Shown piece after piece: positions 47,360 to 55,868 of a DNA stretch of 64,000 bases. The first letter of the stretch is position 1, and each line of letters starts with the position of its first letter. The DNA comes from Sulfuritalea sp. GTDB lineage: Bacteria; Pseudomonadota; Gammaproteobacteria; Burkholderiales; Rhodocyclaceae. The translations under genes and the position numbers were made by a program. The stretch spans positions 496,001-560,000 of the forward strand of contig JALNYT010000001.1 of assembly GCA_023229685.1 (NCBI GenBank), written 5' to 3'. The notes under the pieces are model-generated. The model ran no database searches, was not told the DNA's origin, and worked only from the letters and a program-made list of their open reading frames with translations.

Positions 47360-48726
47360 CCGTTCATTCCCAGCCGCGCCATACGATAGCGCAAGGAGCG
47401 GAACGTGACGCCCAGCAGCCTTGCGGCAGCGGTGCGATTGTTGTTCGACTGCTGGAGGGCATCCAGAATGGTCTGCCGCTCCACCTGATCCAGGTGATCC
47501 TGCAGAGAGCCACCGCCTGCGGTGGCGGCAATGCCCGGCAGTTGGGGCGGCGCCAGATTCAGGTCAGCGACATCAATGCAGTCGCCGGCGATCAATGCCA
47601 GCGCCCGTTCCAGCACGTTTTCGAGTTCCCGCACATTGCCCGGGAAGGGATAATTCTGCAAAGCCTCAAGCGCAGCAGCGGTCAGCGGAGGCGGCGCCAA
47701 ATTGGCCGTCCGTGCCAGCCGGTCGAGGACGTGCCGCGCCAACATCGGAATATCTTCGCGACATTCGCGCAAGGCCGGCATCCGCAGTTCGATGACGTTG
47801 AGCCGATAGAACAGATCCTGGCGGAAGCGGCCGTGCTCGACCAGCAGCTTCAGATCCTGATGCGTCGCGCAGATGACGCGTACGTCGACCTCTTCCTCGC
47901 TGGTGGCGCCAACCTTGCGCACCCGCTTTTCCTGGATCGCCCGCAACAGCTTGACCTGCATCGTCAGAGGCAACTCCGCCACCTCGTCAAGAAACAGGGT
48001 GCCGCCATCGGCCACATGAAAGAAGCCTTCACGGTCATCGCTGGCACCGGTGAATGCGCCCTTGCGATAGCCGAAGAACTCGCTCTCCATCAGGTTTTCC
48101 GGAATTGCACCGCAATTAACCGGCACAAAAGCACGGTCGCGGCGGGCCCCCAGGGTATGGATCAGGCGCGCCGCCAGTTCCTTGCCGCTGCCCGATTCGC
48201 CCGTAATATGAACCGGGGCCTGGCTACGCGCCACGCGGTCAATCAGCTTGCGCACCTGCTCGATTGCCGGCGACTCACCGAGCAGTCCCGACTCGCCGCC
48301 AAGGCCCCCGGCCGGGCCGGAGTCGGACAACTCAAGCGCCGACTTGACCATGCCGCGCAACTGATCGAGCGACACCGGTTTGGCTATGTAGTCGAATGCC
48401 CCCGCCTTGAGCGCAGACACCGCATTCTCGGCGCTACCGTGCGCGGTAATCACCGCTACCGGCAAGTCGGCCACGGTGTCGGCGATATGACGCACCAGTT
48501 CCAGGCCCTCGCCGTCGGGCAGGCGCATGTCGGTCAGGCATAGCTGGTAGCGCTGACTGGCCAACATGCGGCGCGCTTCGGCGAGAGATCCCACGCAATC
48601 CGCCAGCAGACCCATGCGCGCCAGGGTGAGGTCGAGCAACTCGCGGATGTCGGCTTCGTCGTCGACTACCAGCACGCGCTTGGTTTCGCCACTGCTGCGA
48701 GCATGACGTTCATTCTTCAGCGACAT
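47356..48726 (-). CDS. pilR: PilR-type sigma54-dependent response regulator
   Basis: 456 residues. The receiver domain has VLVVDDEADIRELL and the phosphorylated Asp in LCLTDMRLPDGEG. The AAA+ domain has GESGSGKELAARLIH and the sigma54-contact GAFTGA in GYRKGAFTGASDD. The C-terminal Fis-type HTH reads NNRTAAARLLGVTFRSLRYRM. It overlaps pilS by 10 bp and ampD by 4 bp. Orthologues activate pilin transcription; the targets are outside the window. Confidence 0.9.
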   Translation of the reverse strand: MSLKNERHARSSGETKRVLVVDDEADIRELLDLTLARMGLLADCVGSLAEARRMLASQRYQLCLTDMRLPDGEGLELVRHIADTVADLPVAVITAHGSAENAVSALKAGAFDYIAKPVSLDQLRGMVKSALELSDSGPAGGLGGESGLLGESPAIEQVRKLIDRVARSQAPVHITGESGSGKELAARLIHTLGARRDRAFVPVNCGAIPENLMESEFFGYRKGAFTGASDDREGFFHVADGGTLFLDEVAELPLTMQVKLLRAIQEKRVRKVGATSEEEVDVRVICATHQDLKLLVEHGRFRQDLFYRLNVIELRMPALRECREDIPMLARHVLDRLARTANLAPPPLTAAALEALQNYPFPGNVRELENVLERALALIAGDCIDVADLNLAPPQLPGIAATAGGGSLQDHLDQVERQTILDALQQSNNNRTAAARLLGVTFRSLRYRMARLGMNG

Positions 48727-50288
48727 ACGAGTCCCTCGGCGGTAATCTGGAAATGAGCGCCCGGTGCCTCGTCCAGCAGTTCGAGATGGGCGCCGCTCGC
48801 CTCACACAGTTCCCGCGCAATATAGAGCCCCAGCCCGGTACCCGCGCCGTGTGTTGTGAAAAAAGGCTCGAACACCTGGTTGCGCTGGGCCTCGTCGACG
48901 CCCGGACCATCGTCGATGATGTGCAATTCCACGCGGTTCGCCGTGGCCCCAGCCCGCGCCTCGAGTCGCACCGCGCCGTCCGCCTCGCTGGCATGGCGCA
49001 GTGCATTCCCCAGCAGATTCCATAGCACGCGATAAAGGTGTCCCCGATCAAAACGCAGTTCGACATCGCCCTCACCAATCCGTACGCGCCGGCCGGCCGA
49101 TGCGTCGTGCAAAGTCAGTTCCTCCAGAAATCCGGAAAGGAAGGCCCGCCAGCGAAACGTTTCCGGTTGCGCGCGGTCCCGACGACCGAGTTCCAGCACC
49201 TCGGTCACCAGCCGGTTGAGCCGACGTGTATTGTCGTGAATGATACGGGCCAGACGTTGACGCACGGGATCGGTATCCTCCTCGGCCAGCAGCTCGGCCG
49301 CATGGCTGATGGCGGCCAGCGGATTGCGGATCTCGTGCGCCATGTTGGCGGTGAGCCGCCCGAGTGCAGCAAGTTTCAGCTGCTGCGCGTGGGACTGTAC
49401 CCGCTCCATGTCTTCCAGATAAATGAGCGCATGTCCCGCGGACTCGGCTGCAGGCAGGTAGCGCACGCGCAATAGCCGCCCGCTTTCCTGGGGCAGCATT
49501 TCCACCATTTCGACCGGCTGATCGCTCCACACCCGGTAGCGATCAGCCAGCCTGCGGGAAAACGTCGCCAACTCTGCGCCATCCGATGCCTGCACATCCA
49601 GCAGTGCCTCGGCGCGCGGATTGAGCAGCCGCACCCGCCCGTCGCCGTCAACCACCAGCACGCCGTCCTCCATATCGCGAATGATCCGCTCGCTGATCCG
49701 CAACTGGTCATTGAGTTCCCGCCCCCGCTCCCGCGCCAGTTTCTCGTTGGCCACCACCCGCCGCGCCAACAGCCGGGCGATGATCGCCGTCGCGAAGAAG
49801 GCGATACTGATGAGTCCGGTACGCACGAAGTCTGCGGGATCAGCTTCCAGGGTCAGTGCGCGCCAGCTTTCCTCGAGCAGCATGGTCACCGAGGCCAGCG
49901 CCGCGTAAAACAGGGTCATCCGCCCCTGCCCGACCAGAGCGGCACCGGCGACGACCACCAACAGGAGGACGGCGATTCCGCTCTTTTGTCCGCCGCTGGC
50001 GAGCATCATCAGCGTCAAGGCTGCAATGTCGACCGCCACCTGCACTGAAAGCTGTAGATTGAAGCGCCGCGGTCGTCGCAGCAGTGCCACAAGAAACACA
50101 ATGGCCAACAGAAGATAGACGGCAGCGACACGGCCGAACAACTGGGCATCCTGCGTACCGAGACTGATCGTGTCACCAAACACCAGTGCCGCGACCAGAA
50201 ACAGCACGGCGATCGACAAGCGGTACACCGAGAAGTAACGCAGCGAACGCCAGAAGGATTCGATTCCATCGGTTTCCTGCGGCGCCAT
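48717..50288 (-). CDS. pilS: PilS-type membrane sensor histidine kinase
   Basis: 523 residues. Six N-terminal hydrophobic helices, a PAS-like region (GVLVVDGDGRVRLLNPRAEA), then HisKA with NMAHEIRNPLAAISHAAEL and the HATPase domain (LWNLLGNALRHASE, DDGPGVDEAQ, GTGLGLYIARELCE). The ATG at 50288 gives a normal PilS length; upstream in-frame TTG and GTG codons overlap the PP0621-type gene and could be the real start. The neighbour pilR is the cognate regulator. Confidence 0.9.
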   Translation of the reverse strand: MAPQETDGIESFWRSLRYFSVYRLSIAVLFLVAALVFGDTISLGTQDAQLFGRVAAVYLLLAIVFLVALLRRPRRFNLQLSVQVAVDIAALTLMMLASGGQKSGIAVLLLVVVAGAALVGQGRMTLFYAALASVTMLLEESWRALTLEADPADFVRTGLISIAFFATAIIARLLARRVVANEKLARERGRELNDQLRISERIIRDMEDGVLVVDGDGRVRLLNPRAEALLDVQASDGAELATFSRRLADRYRVWSDQPVEMVEMLPQESGRLLRVRYLPAAESAGHALIYLEDMERVQSHAQQLKLAALGRLTANMAHEIRNPLAAISHAAELLAEEDTDPVRQRLARIIHDNTRRLNRLVTEVLELGRRDRAQPETFRWRAFLSGFLEELTLHDASAGRRVRIGEGDVELRFDRGHLYRVLWNLLGNALRHASEADGAVRLEARAGATANRVELHIIDDGPGVDEAQRNQVFEPFFTTHGAGTGLGLYIARELCEASGAHLELLDEAPGAHFQITAEGLVCR

Positions 50289-50299
50289 CGTCTGCACGC

Positions 50300-50518
50300 T
50301 CAAGACCGGGCTCCCAGGCGTCGATGATCTTCGCAGCAGTAGTCGCGCTCGCCTTCGCGTACCGACTCGGCGCCGGGGAAGTGCACCCCGCAATGCGCAC
50401 ATTGCGTCATCGCCTCGGGCATTCGCGCCGCGGGTGGCGGCTTGCTGCGTCGGTTTGACGCGCGCACCAGCGCATAGATCACGGCGAGCACAACAATGAA
50501 GAGGAGGAATTTAGCCAC
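50300..50518 (-). CDS. PP0621-family small membrane/zinc-finger protein
   Basis: 72 residues. One hydrophobic N-terminal helix (FLLFIVVLAVIYALVRA) and a C-terminal cysteine cluster (CAHCGVHFPGAES, then YCCEDHRRLG) that looks like a small zinc ribbon. Genes of this family are commonly found just upstream of pilS in Pseudomonas and betaproteobacteria. The stop overlaps possible pilS start codons. Role unknown; a link to PilS signalling is suggested by synteny only. Confidence 0.75.
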   Translation of the reverse strand: MAKFLLFIVVLAVIYALVRASNRRSKPPPAARMPEAMTQCAHCGVHFPGAESVREGERDYCCEDHRRLGARS

Positions 50519-50546
50519 GGCCTCAGATCCCCGCAGCTTGAGGAAA

Positions 50547-50592
<46 letters not shown>

Positions 50593-50801
50593 TCCGGCCC
50601 CTCGGTCAAATGACGTTGCGTTTTCAACATATTACGCTCGTTGGCTCGATGCAAAGACGACCGAAAAGGCCCGGAAATACGGGGTTCGTGCCTCCCCGTG
50701 GTTACAAAGTGGTGACAGTGTATCGCTAGACGGTGCGCGAGCAAATCTTGCTGGCATCGAAAAAGTTTCCGCATTCCTGAGACGGAGACGCTTAAGGCGG
50801 C

Positions 50802-50849
50802 GAGTCAGGGGGGTTTCCTATGGATGAAAAGGAAAACCCCCTTGGACTC
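50802..50849. repeat. Inverted repeat around the rep start codon
   Basis: GAGTCAGGGGGGTTTCC (50802-50818) and GGAAAACCCCCTTGGACTC (50831-50849) pair with small mismatches, and the rep ATG (50820) lies in the 12-base loop. The arm AGTCAGGGGG also forms the hairpin at the rep 3' end. Confidence 0.6.
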
Positions 50850-51971
50850 GATGCTTTGGCGGGCGAGAGTCACAAGGGGGCGGATGATGCTAGCGGCTTG
50901 CCCACTCGGTTAGACCGCTATTCGAGAGCACATCATCGCGCGCTCGATATGGCGAATTATGCCTTCGCTCGAGGGCATGTCAAGGAAGCTCGCGGGTTGA
51001 GTAAGTGCGGTCATCACCTTTTATTCCGCGATTACTACCAAGTGGACAAGATACGTTTGCATGCGGCGGATTTTTGCCGGCGGCACCTTTTGTGTCCGCT
51101 CTGCGCTATCCGACGAGGAGCAAAACTGGTGAGGAGCTATGCACAGCGACTTCAAGTTATTCAGGCAGAGAAACCGGGCCTCAAGGCGTACCTGGTTACG
51201 GTCACGGTCAAGAACGGCCCTGACCTGGCTGAGCGGTTCCGGCATCTGCATGGAAGCATGGCCCGAATGACCCAAGCGAGACGCTCTTATCTGCGTGGCA
51301 AAGGGCCACACGTCGAGGCCGCGAAGGCAGTGGGGTCGGTCGGCTCGTATGAGTTCAAGCGGGGCAAGGGTTCAAGCGAATGGCACCCACACGTGCACAT
51401 GGTTTGGCTATGCCATGAAGCCCCTGACCAGGAGAAGCTGAGTCGGGATTGGCTCGCCATCACAGGTGACAGCTACATAGTCGACGTCAGGCCGTTCCGT
51501 GACCAGGATGAGGTTGTCGAGGGCTTCCTGGAAGTGTTCAAGTACGCTGTGAAATTCTCGGACCTTCCCCTGGAGGACAACTGGCATGGTTACGAGACGT
51601 TGAAAGGGCGAAACTTAGTATTTTCGTTGGGAGCGTTTCGCGGCGTCGAGGTGCCCGAGGATCTGACGGAAGCGCCGCTGGATGACGAACCATTCGTCGA
51701 ACTGCTCTTCCGATTTGCCAAGGGCGCCGGGTACTGCCTGGAGAAGGTCAGCAAACCTCGCCCGCCATCCTGCGATGCCAAGCATCGATTTATCCCACCG
51801 AGGGTGCCACCGTCAAGGGAGCGACCGGAGGCCGCAGCGGAGCGCAGGCCCGCAGGGCCGAGCACCGAACGGGTGAGGATCGCAGGCCCGCAGGGCCGGC
51901 CCTTGATCGGCGCGACGAGGAAATACGCTCATGTGTTAGTCAGGGGGAAGGCTTTACCTCCCCCTGACTAA
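50820..51971 (+). CDS. rep: Rolling-circle replication initiator (HUH Rep)
   Basis: 383 residues. Features in order: a Cys/His cluster near 86-97 (FCRRHLLCPLCAIRRG), motif 2 HPHVHMVWL at about 189-197 (the HUH metal site), and the candidate catalytic Tyr in FKYAVKF at about residue 242. These are the motifs of Rep_1-type initiators that nick a plus origin. The C-terminal 70 residues are basic and Pro-rich. The start codon lies within a stem-loop, and the stop lies in another. No plasmid maintenance genes accompany it. Confidence 0.8.
   Translation: MDEKENPLGLDALAGESHKGADDASGLPTRLDRYSRAHHRALDMANYAFARGHVKEARGLSKCGHHLLFRDYYQVDKIRLHAADFCRRHLLCPLCAIRRGAKLVRSYAQRLQVIQAEKPGLKAYLVTVTVKNGPDLAERFRHLHGSMARMTQARRSYLRGKGPHVEAAKAVGSVGSYEFKRGKGSSEWHPHVHMVWLCHEAPDQEKLSRDWLAITGDSYIVDVRPFRDQDEVVEGFLEVFKYAVKFSDLPLEDNWHGYETLKGRNLVFSLGAFRGVEVPEDLTEAPLDDEPFVELLFRFAKGAGYCLEKVSKPRPPSCDAKHRFIPPRVPPSRERPEAAAERRPAGPSTERVRIAGPQGRPLIGATRKYAHVLVRGKALPPPD
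51936..51971. repeat. Perfect hairpin spanning the rep stop codon
   Basis: TTAGTCAGGGGGA (51936-51948) pairs exactly with TCCCCCTGACTAA (51959-51971), with GG/CC extending the stem inside the loop. No U-tract follows on the plus strand. It could be a bidirectional terminator for the convergent rep and endonuclease genes, or part of a replication origin. Confidence 0.7.
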
Positions 51972-52030
51972 TACCGACACTGGCGGCGGATTTCCCAACT
52001 ACATCGTGCCCGAGTAAGGCACTTGCTGAT

Positions 52031-53110
52031 TCAGCCTGGTCGAACGCCGTCCAAAATTTCGAGCCAACGGCCAAGGCTAATCAATCGCCCTTCGTCTATG
52101 TAACCAATGACACGCCGCATGGATTCTTCCGGTGCAGGGCCATACGTGGCCTTGATTGCATCGGTGTTGATATGAACCACATGCGAGAACATTCGAGCAT
52201 TCGACGCGAGCTTTTCGCAGGCCCGCATCAGTCTTGCCGGATCGAATTCATTCGTGACAAACACATACTCGAATGGTTTTCCTTCTGATTCTCCCGCGAC
52301 ATACTCGCCGAACTCGGTGGCAAACTGTTTTTCGCGATCCGCGCGGACACTCCATTTTGCGGTCACGATGGTTCGCATGCCAGGTCGGATAATTGCCAGA
52401 TCAACCTTGTTAGGCTTTTCTCCGCGTCGCCCGCGATTGAAGCCAGGAATATCTTGCAGAAGGCATCTCGTCAGCACTTCCATCTTGCTGCTGCAAACAC
52501 GTCTGATGACATGCGAAAGAACGTCCTCGAAGCCCTCACCAACGAGATTTTTGCGCTTGTTTTCCAGCGCAAGATATTGTCGCAAACGCTGCACTAGGAG
52601 TTGCCACTCTTCTGGTGTCGGTTCATCGCTAATGTGCTTGCCGAGAACGTCCCGTACGATTGCGACAAGTTCCGGGTCTTCACCTGGCCTAGGAAAACCG
52701 CGCTCTTGGTAAGGCTTCCGTTGCGTTGTTGCTGTTGCGGCAACCCTTGCCGCCTTGTGCATCACTTCTGTTGCGAGATCGGAGGTCGCTCGACGAAAAA
52801 GCCAGTCGATTTCATCGGCCAAAGTTCCCGGGGACTCGTCGAGGGCCGATGCGACCCAATCGTGGAATGCGAGCGTCCGTGCATACCAGTTCTTACCTGG
52901 TTGGGATTTATCGCTTTCGTAGCAGTGAGCAAGGCCCGTTGTTTGGTCAATCCACAACAGGAGCCGATAGACGTGCGACCAGGCTAGATGGGCAGGAAAC
53001 TCGTTGTCGGTAACGGCGTCAAGATAACTGTCGATAAGACGAGTGCGATTTTTTGCCCCAAAGGCCGCTTTGACGAACGCGGTGCCTGTTCCGTTTTCGT
53101 TTGAAGTCAA
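52031..53110 (-). CDS. Probable type II restriction endonuclease (PD-(D/E)xK type)
   Basis: 359 residues. The central part NKVDLAIIRPGMRTIVTAKW has the D...(T)AK spacing of PD-(D/E)xK nucleases (Asp then Ala-Lys), followed by SVRADREKQFATEFGEY. Identification rests on this motif and on the neighbour, a C5-cytosine methyltransferase encoded on the same strand 5 bp upstream. No recognition sequence can be predicted. A helical N-terminal half of about 200 residues has no known motif. Confidence 0.7.
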   Translation of the reverse strand: MTSNENGTGTAFVKAAFGAKNRTRLIDSYLDAVTDNEFPAHLAWSHVYRLLLWIDQTTGLAHCYESDKSQPGKNWYARTLAFHDWVASALDESPGTLADEIDWLFRRATSDLATEVMHKAARVAATATTQRKPYQERGFPRPGEDPELVAIVRDVLGKHISDEPTPEEWQLLVQRLRQYLALENKRKNLVGEGFEDVLSHVIRRVCSSKMEVLTRCLLQDIPGFNRGRRGEKPNKVDLAIIRPGMRTIVTAKWSVRADREKQFATEFGEYVAGESEGKPFEYVFVTNEFDPARLMRACEKLASNARMFSHVVHINTDAIKATYGPAPEESMRRVIGYIDEGRLISLGRWLEILDGVRPG

Positions 53111-53115
53111 TTGAC

Positions 53116-54495
53116 CTACCCTGCCTTCGCGGACAGGTGCTCGCGCTCATGCGCCGATTCAATGGCAGCCTTTACTGCCTGCGCGATGGCCCTCGCCAAG
53201 AGCGGAGGTACAGCGTTCCCGACTTGACGATATCGTGAGTGGGCTGGCCCCCCATCGTGCCGGCCCGGGATCATCCCCTTGCATGGATCGGTCGTGAATT
53301 CAAACCTGTCAGGGAATGACTGAAGCCTTGCAAACTCGCGGACTGAAAGAGCACGCGCGACAGAGTAGTGATAAACGGAGTCGGCTTTGGTGTTGAGGGT
53401 CCAAGCCCACATTCCGGGGTGCAAGCGGCGATAGGCGTAAAAGTGTCTGCGGGAAAGTCTGCCGGTACCATTGTCTTGGCCCCACTTTTGCCCGGTAATG
53501 TATCGCTCAAGTAGATCGTCGGCGAGATCGCGGTGATTTCCCCCTTGTGGAATTCCTTCGAGACGAAGTACCGTGTCTCGATTGATGCGCGGCACCTGAA
53601 CATTAGAAATGGTGTCGGTCGCACCGTCCCGCATAAGGTGTTGGTAAGCGGTCGTCGGCATGGGTAAGTCAATGATCGGAACACAGTCAACACGGTTGCC
53701 TACTGGGAGGCCCGCCAAGTCAGAAAGCGCATCGGCCGCTGTGACCACTGTGGCATCGTCTGGATTCCGCAACGCGTCGCCAATACGAAGGCTCAGTAAA
53801 TGATTCTGGATCACGAGTTGATAGCGAGGACGCCGCGTGTTCGTAAAGCGAGCCAGGGCGACGCAATCAGTAGCGCCGGTACCCTTCAGGACAGGCGGTT
53901 GCACGTGCAATGATCGGCGAATCCCCAAAAACAATAGCCGTTTCCGAGTTTGTGGCACCCCGAAATCGGCTGCATCAACAACCTGAGGGGTAACTTCGTA
54001 AGCCCCGTCCAATGCCAAGTCAGAGGCGATTTGTTCGCGAACGCCCATTTGATCCATACCCGTTACGTTTTCCATAACGAATGCCATCGGTAGGGTTTGC
54101 CTCAAGACGTCCACGAACTCTCTGTATAGAGAATTGCGGGGATCGTCGATCAGGCGAGCATGATTTCGGACTTGCGAATACGCCTGACATGGGGGGCCAC
54201 CCACCAACACGTCAGCGTGCCTGGCGACCTCGAGAATCTTCTGCTTGATGTTGCGTTTCCGAATGTCGCCTGTAATTACGGACGCTTCGGGAAAATTCCG
54301 GGCGTAGGTGGCCGCGGCGTCGGGATCATTGTCCGAACCCGCCAGGATTGAGAAGCCGGCTTGCCGGAAACCTTCGGAGATACCGCCGGCGCCTGCAAAT
54401 AGGTCAACAACCGACAGTCGAGCAACGGAACTGGGCGCCCGAGTAGCCCTTCTGGGCTGACGAATGATTTGGAGTGACGGCGCTTTTTTCTTCAT
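53116..54495 (-). CDS. DNA cytosine-5 methyltransferase
   Basis: 459 residues. All main C5-MTase motifs are present: I VVDLFAGAGGISEGFRQAG, IV VLVGGPPCQAYSQVR (catalytic Cys), VI FVMENVTGM, VIII QTRKRLLFLG and X RQVGNAVPPLLARAIAQ. The target recognition domain (about 240-400) is unknown in specificity. The ATG at 54495 was preferred because the longer frame adds only an unconserved segment; family similarity starts about 33 residues later. It is the modification partner of the downstream nuclease. Confidence 0.93.
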   Translation of the reverse strand: MKKKAPSLQIIRQPRRATRAPSSVARLSVVDLFAGAGGISEGFRQAGFSILAGSDNDPDAAATYARNFPEASVITGDIRKRNIKQKILEVARHADVLVGGPPCQAYSQVRNHARLIDDPRNSLYREFVDVLRQTLPMAFVMENVTGMDQMGVREQIASDLALDGAYEVTPQVVDAADFGVPQTRKRLLFLGIRRSLHVQPPVLKGTGATDCVALARFTNTRRPRYQLVIQNHLLSLRIGDALRNPDDATVVTAADALSDLAGLPVGNRVDCVPIIDLPMPTTAYQHLMRDGATDTISNVQVPRINRDTVLRLEGIPQGGNHRDLADDLLERYITGQKWGQDNGTGRLSRRHFYAYRRLHPGMWAWTLNTKADSVYHYSVARALSVREFARLQSFPDRFEFTTDPCKGMIPGRHDGGPAHSRYRQVGNAVPPLLARAIAQAVKAAIESAHEREHLSAKAG

Positions 54496-54668
54496 TGCGC
54501 GCAAGTGTAGCGTCAAACCGCGATCGGCGAAGCCGGAAATAGGTTCAGCAAGGACCGCTCAGTTTGAGAACTTGTCACCAGTAAGGCCGAAAGGTGCTTG
54601 CAAAACCAAAAAGGCCGTGATAGATTCCAATTTGCATCTTTTATCATCCAAACAAAGGAGAATTGGAA

Positions 54669-55001
54669 ATGAATACCAGAACCCCCCTCGATATGCTCGT
54701 CACTCACGCTGCACTCGGCCACATGGTCGAAGGCGATTTCATGCAACTGCTTACGGATGACATTCTGGCATCACCGGAATTTAGCGGCCAGATCAAGAAT
54801 GTATGTGCCAAGGTATCGGTACAACTTTCCGACGAAATAGATTCCATTTGTGGCTTTCTTGGAATCTCGAAGCGCAAGTTTCTCGAAGCTGCATTCATCG
54901 AGGCCGTCGAAAAAGCGAAGGCAATCATTGATGCGGAAGGCGTGCATGAGCGCCTTGCTGCCCTGGCGGAGTTCAATGCTGCGAGGGAGGCAAAGAAATG
55001 A
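54669..55001 (+). CDS. Element-borne small protein of unknown function (110 aa)
   Basis: 110 residues, starting after AAAGGAG. It is acidic at the N-terminus. The middle, SDEIDSICGFLGISKRKFLEAA, could be a helix-turn-helix or ribbon-helix-helix, but no family match can be claimed. It overlaps the next gene by 4 bp (ATGA). As the first gene of the small operon reading to integrase, it may be a regulator of the element. Confidence 0.6.
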   Translation: MNTRTPLDMLVTHAALGHMVEGDFMQLLTDDILASPEFSGQIKNVCAKVSVQLSDEIDSICGFLGISKRKFLEAAFIEAVEKAKAIIDAEGVHERLAALAEFNAAREAKK

Positions 55002-55360
55002 GCATGCTGACCCTCAACGGCCAAGTGCTGAACGTCTTCGACCAAGCGGCCAGCACTGACAAAGAAACAGGCGAAATCCGTCCGGCTAAGAGCCGGGTTC
55101 AGATCATGGCCGAGAACGAGCTACAGAACGGCCAGAAACGTCACGAATTAGTCAATCTGACCGCCGAAGACCCTGATCTGTACCGGAAGCTGGCCGGCAA
55201 GGTTGTAAGCGTGCCAGTAGGCGCTTTCGTTGCTTCCGGAACGGTGATGTTCTATGCGCTCAAAGGTCAGAAGCCGTCGATCCTCGCCGCCGCAACCGGG
55301 GCCGCGCCCGCGCGCACGGCGGAGCCGGCGCCCGGACGCGGGCCTGGTGCGGTGGCCTGA
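54998..55360 (+). CDS. Element-borne small protein, possibly ssDNA-binding (120 aa)
   Basis: 120 residues. The core (KSRVQIMAENELQNGQKRHE, then AGKVVSVPVGAFVASGTVMF) looks like a beta-rich fold with alternating polar and hydrophobic residues. It resembles small single-strand-DNA-binding proteins that accompany rolling-circle Rep proteins in filamentous phages. That is a hypothesis from shape and context, not a family match. The last 35 residues are Ala/Pro-rich. It is translationally coupled to the preceding gene. Confidence 0.6.
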   Translation: MSMLTLNGQVLNVFDQAASTDKETGEIRPAKSRVQIMAENELQNGQKRHELVNLTAEDPDLYRKLAGKVVSVPVGAFVASGTVMFYALKGQKPSILAAATGAAPARTAEPAPGRGPGAVA

Positions 55361-55445
55361 AACGGCCCACTGATTACTTGATACATAGAAATAAATCGGG
55401 GAAACGAGCAATGGCAAGGGTTTTCAGGTCATCAGGATTTCGGAA

Positions 55446-55868
55446 TTGACCACCATAAACCATCCATTGCTGGTCGACTTCGCTGGAGCGGCTGAGTTGC
55501 TTAGCGTATCTGTTCGCACGGTCAAGCGTCTGGTTGCAGAAGGGGCGCTGCCACGGCGCCGAATGCGGCGGCGTGTGCTTATTGCCGTCGCTGACCTGCA
55601 TGTATATGTGGAATCCATCAAGGAGCCGGCGCATAATCCATCCTGCATCGAGTCGGCGACGTGGAAAGGAAAGAATCCATGCCATACCGACGCAAAGGCT
55701 CGCCTTACTGGTGGGTCAAATTCACCGATGCAAGCGGCAAACCGACTTACCGATCTACTCGAACAACTGACCTCAACGAAGCCAAGGCGCTTGAAGCCAA
55801 ATGGCGACATGAGGCCCATCAGTTGCTGCGATGGGGAATCGAACCCGAGCACACGTTTGACGAAATGA
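55446..55868 (+). CDS. Excisionase-like HTH protein, overlapping the integrase start
   Basis: 140 residues from a TTG start. The N-terminal 50 residues (DFAGAAELLSVSVRTVKRLV, then AEGALPRRRMRRRVLIAVADL) form a MerR/excisionase-type winged helix, expected of Xis. The frame stays open 190 bases into the integrase gene in another reading frame. The last 60 residues are therefore either genuine overlap or an artefact. An HTH protein of about 80 residues ending before the integrase would have needed a stop near 55680. Confidence 0.55.
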   Translation: MTTINHPLLVDFAGAAELLSVSVRTVKRLVAEGALPRRRMRRRVLIAVADLHVYVESIKEPAHNPSCIESATWKGKNPCHTDAKARLTGGSNSPMQAANRLTDLLEQLTSTKPRRLKPNGDMRPISCCDGESNPSTRLTK

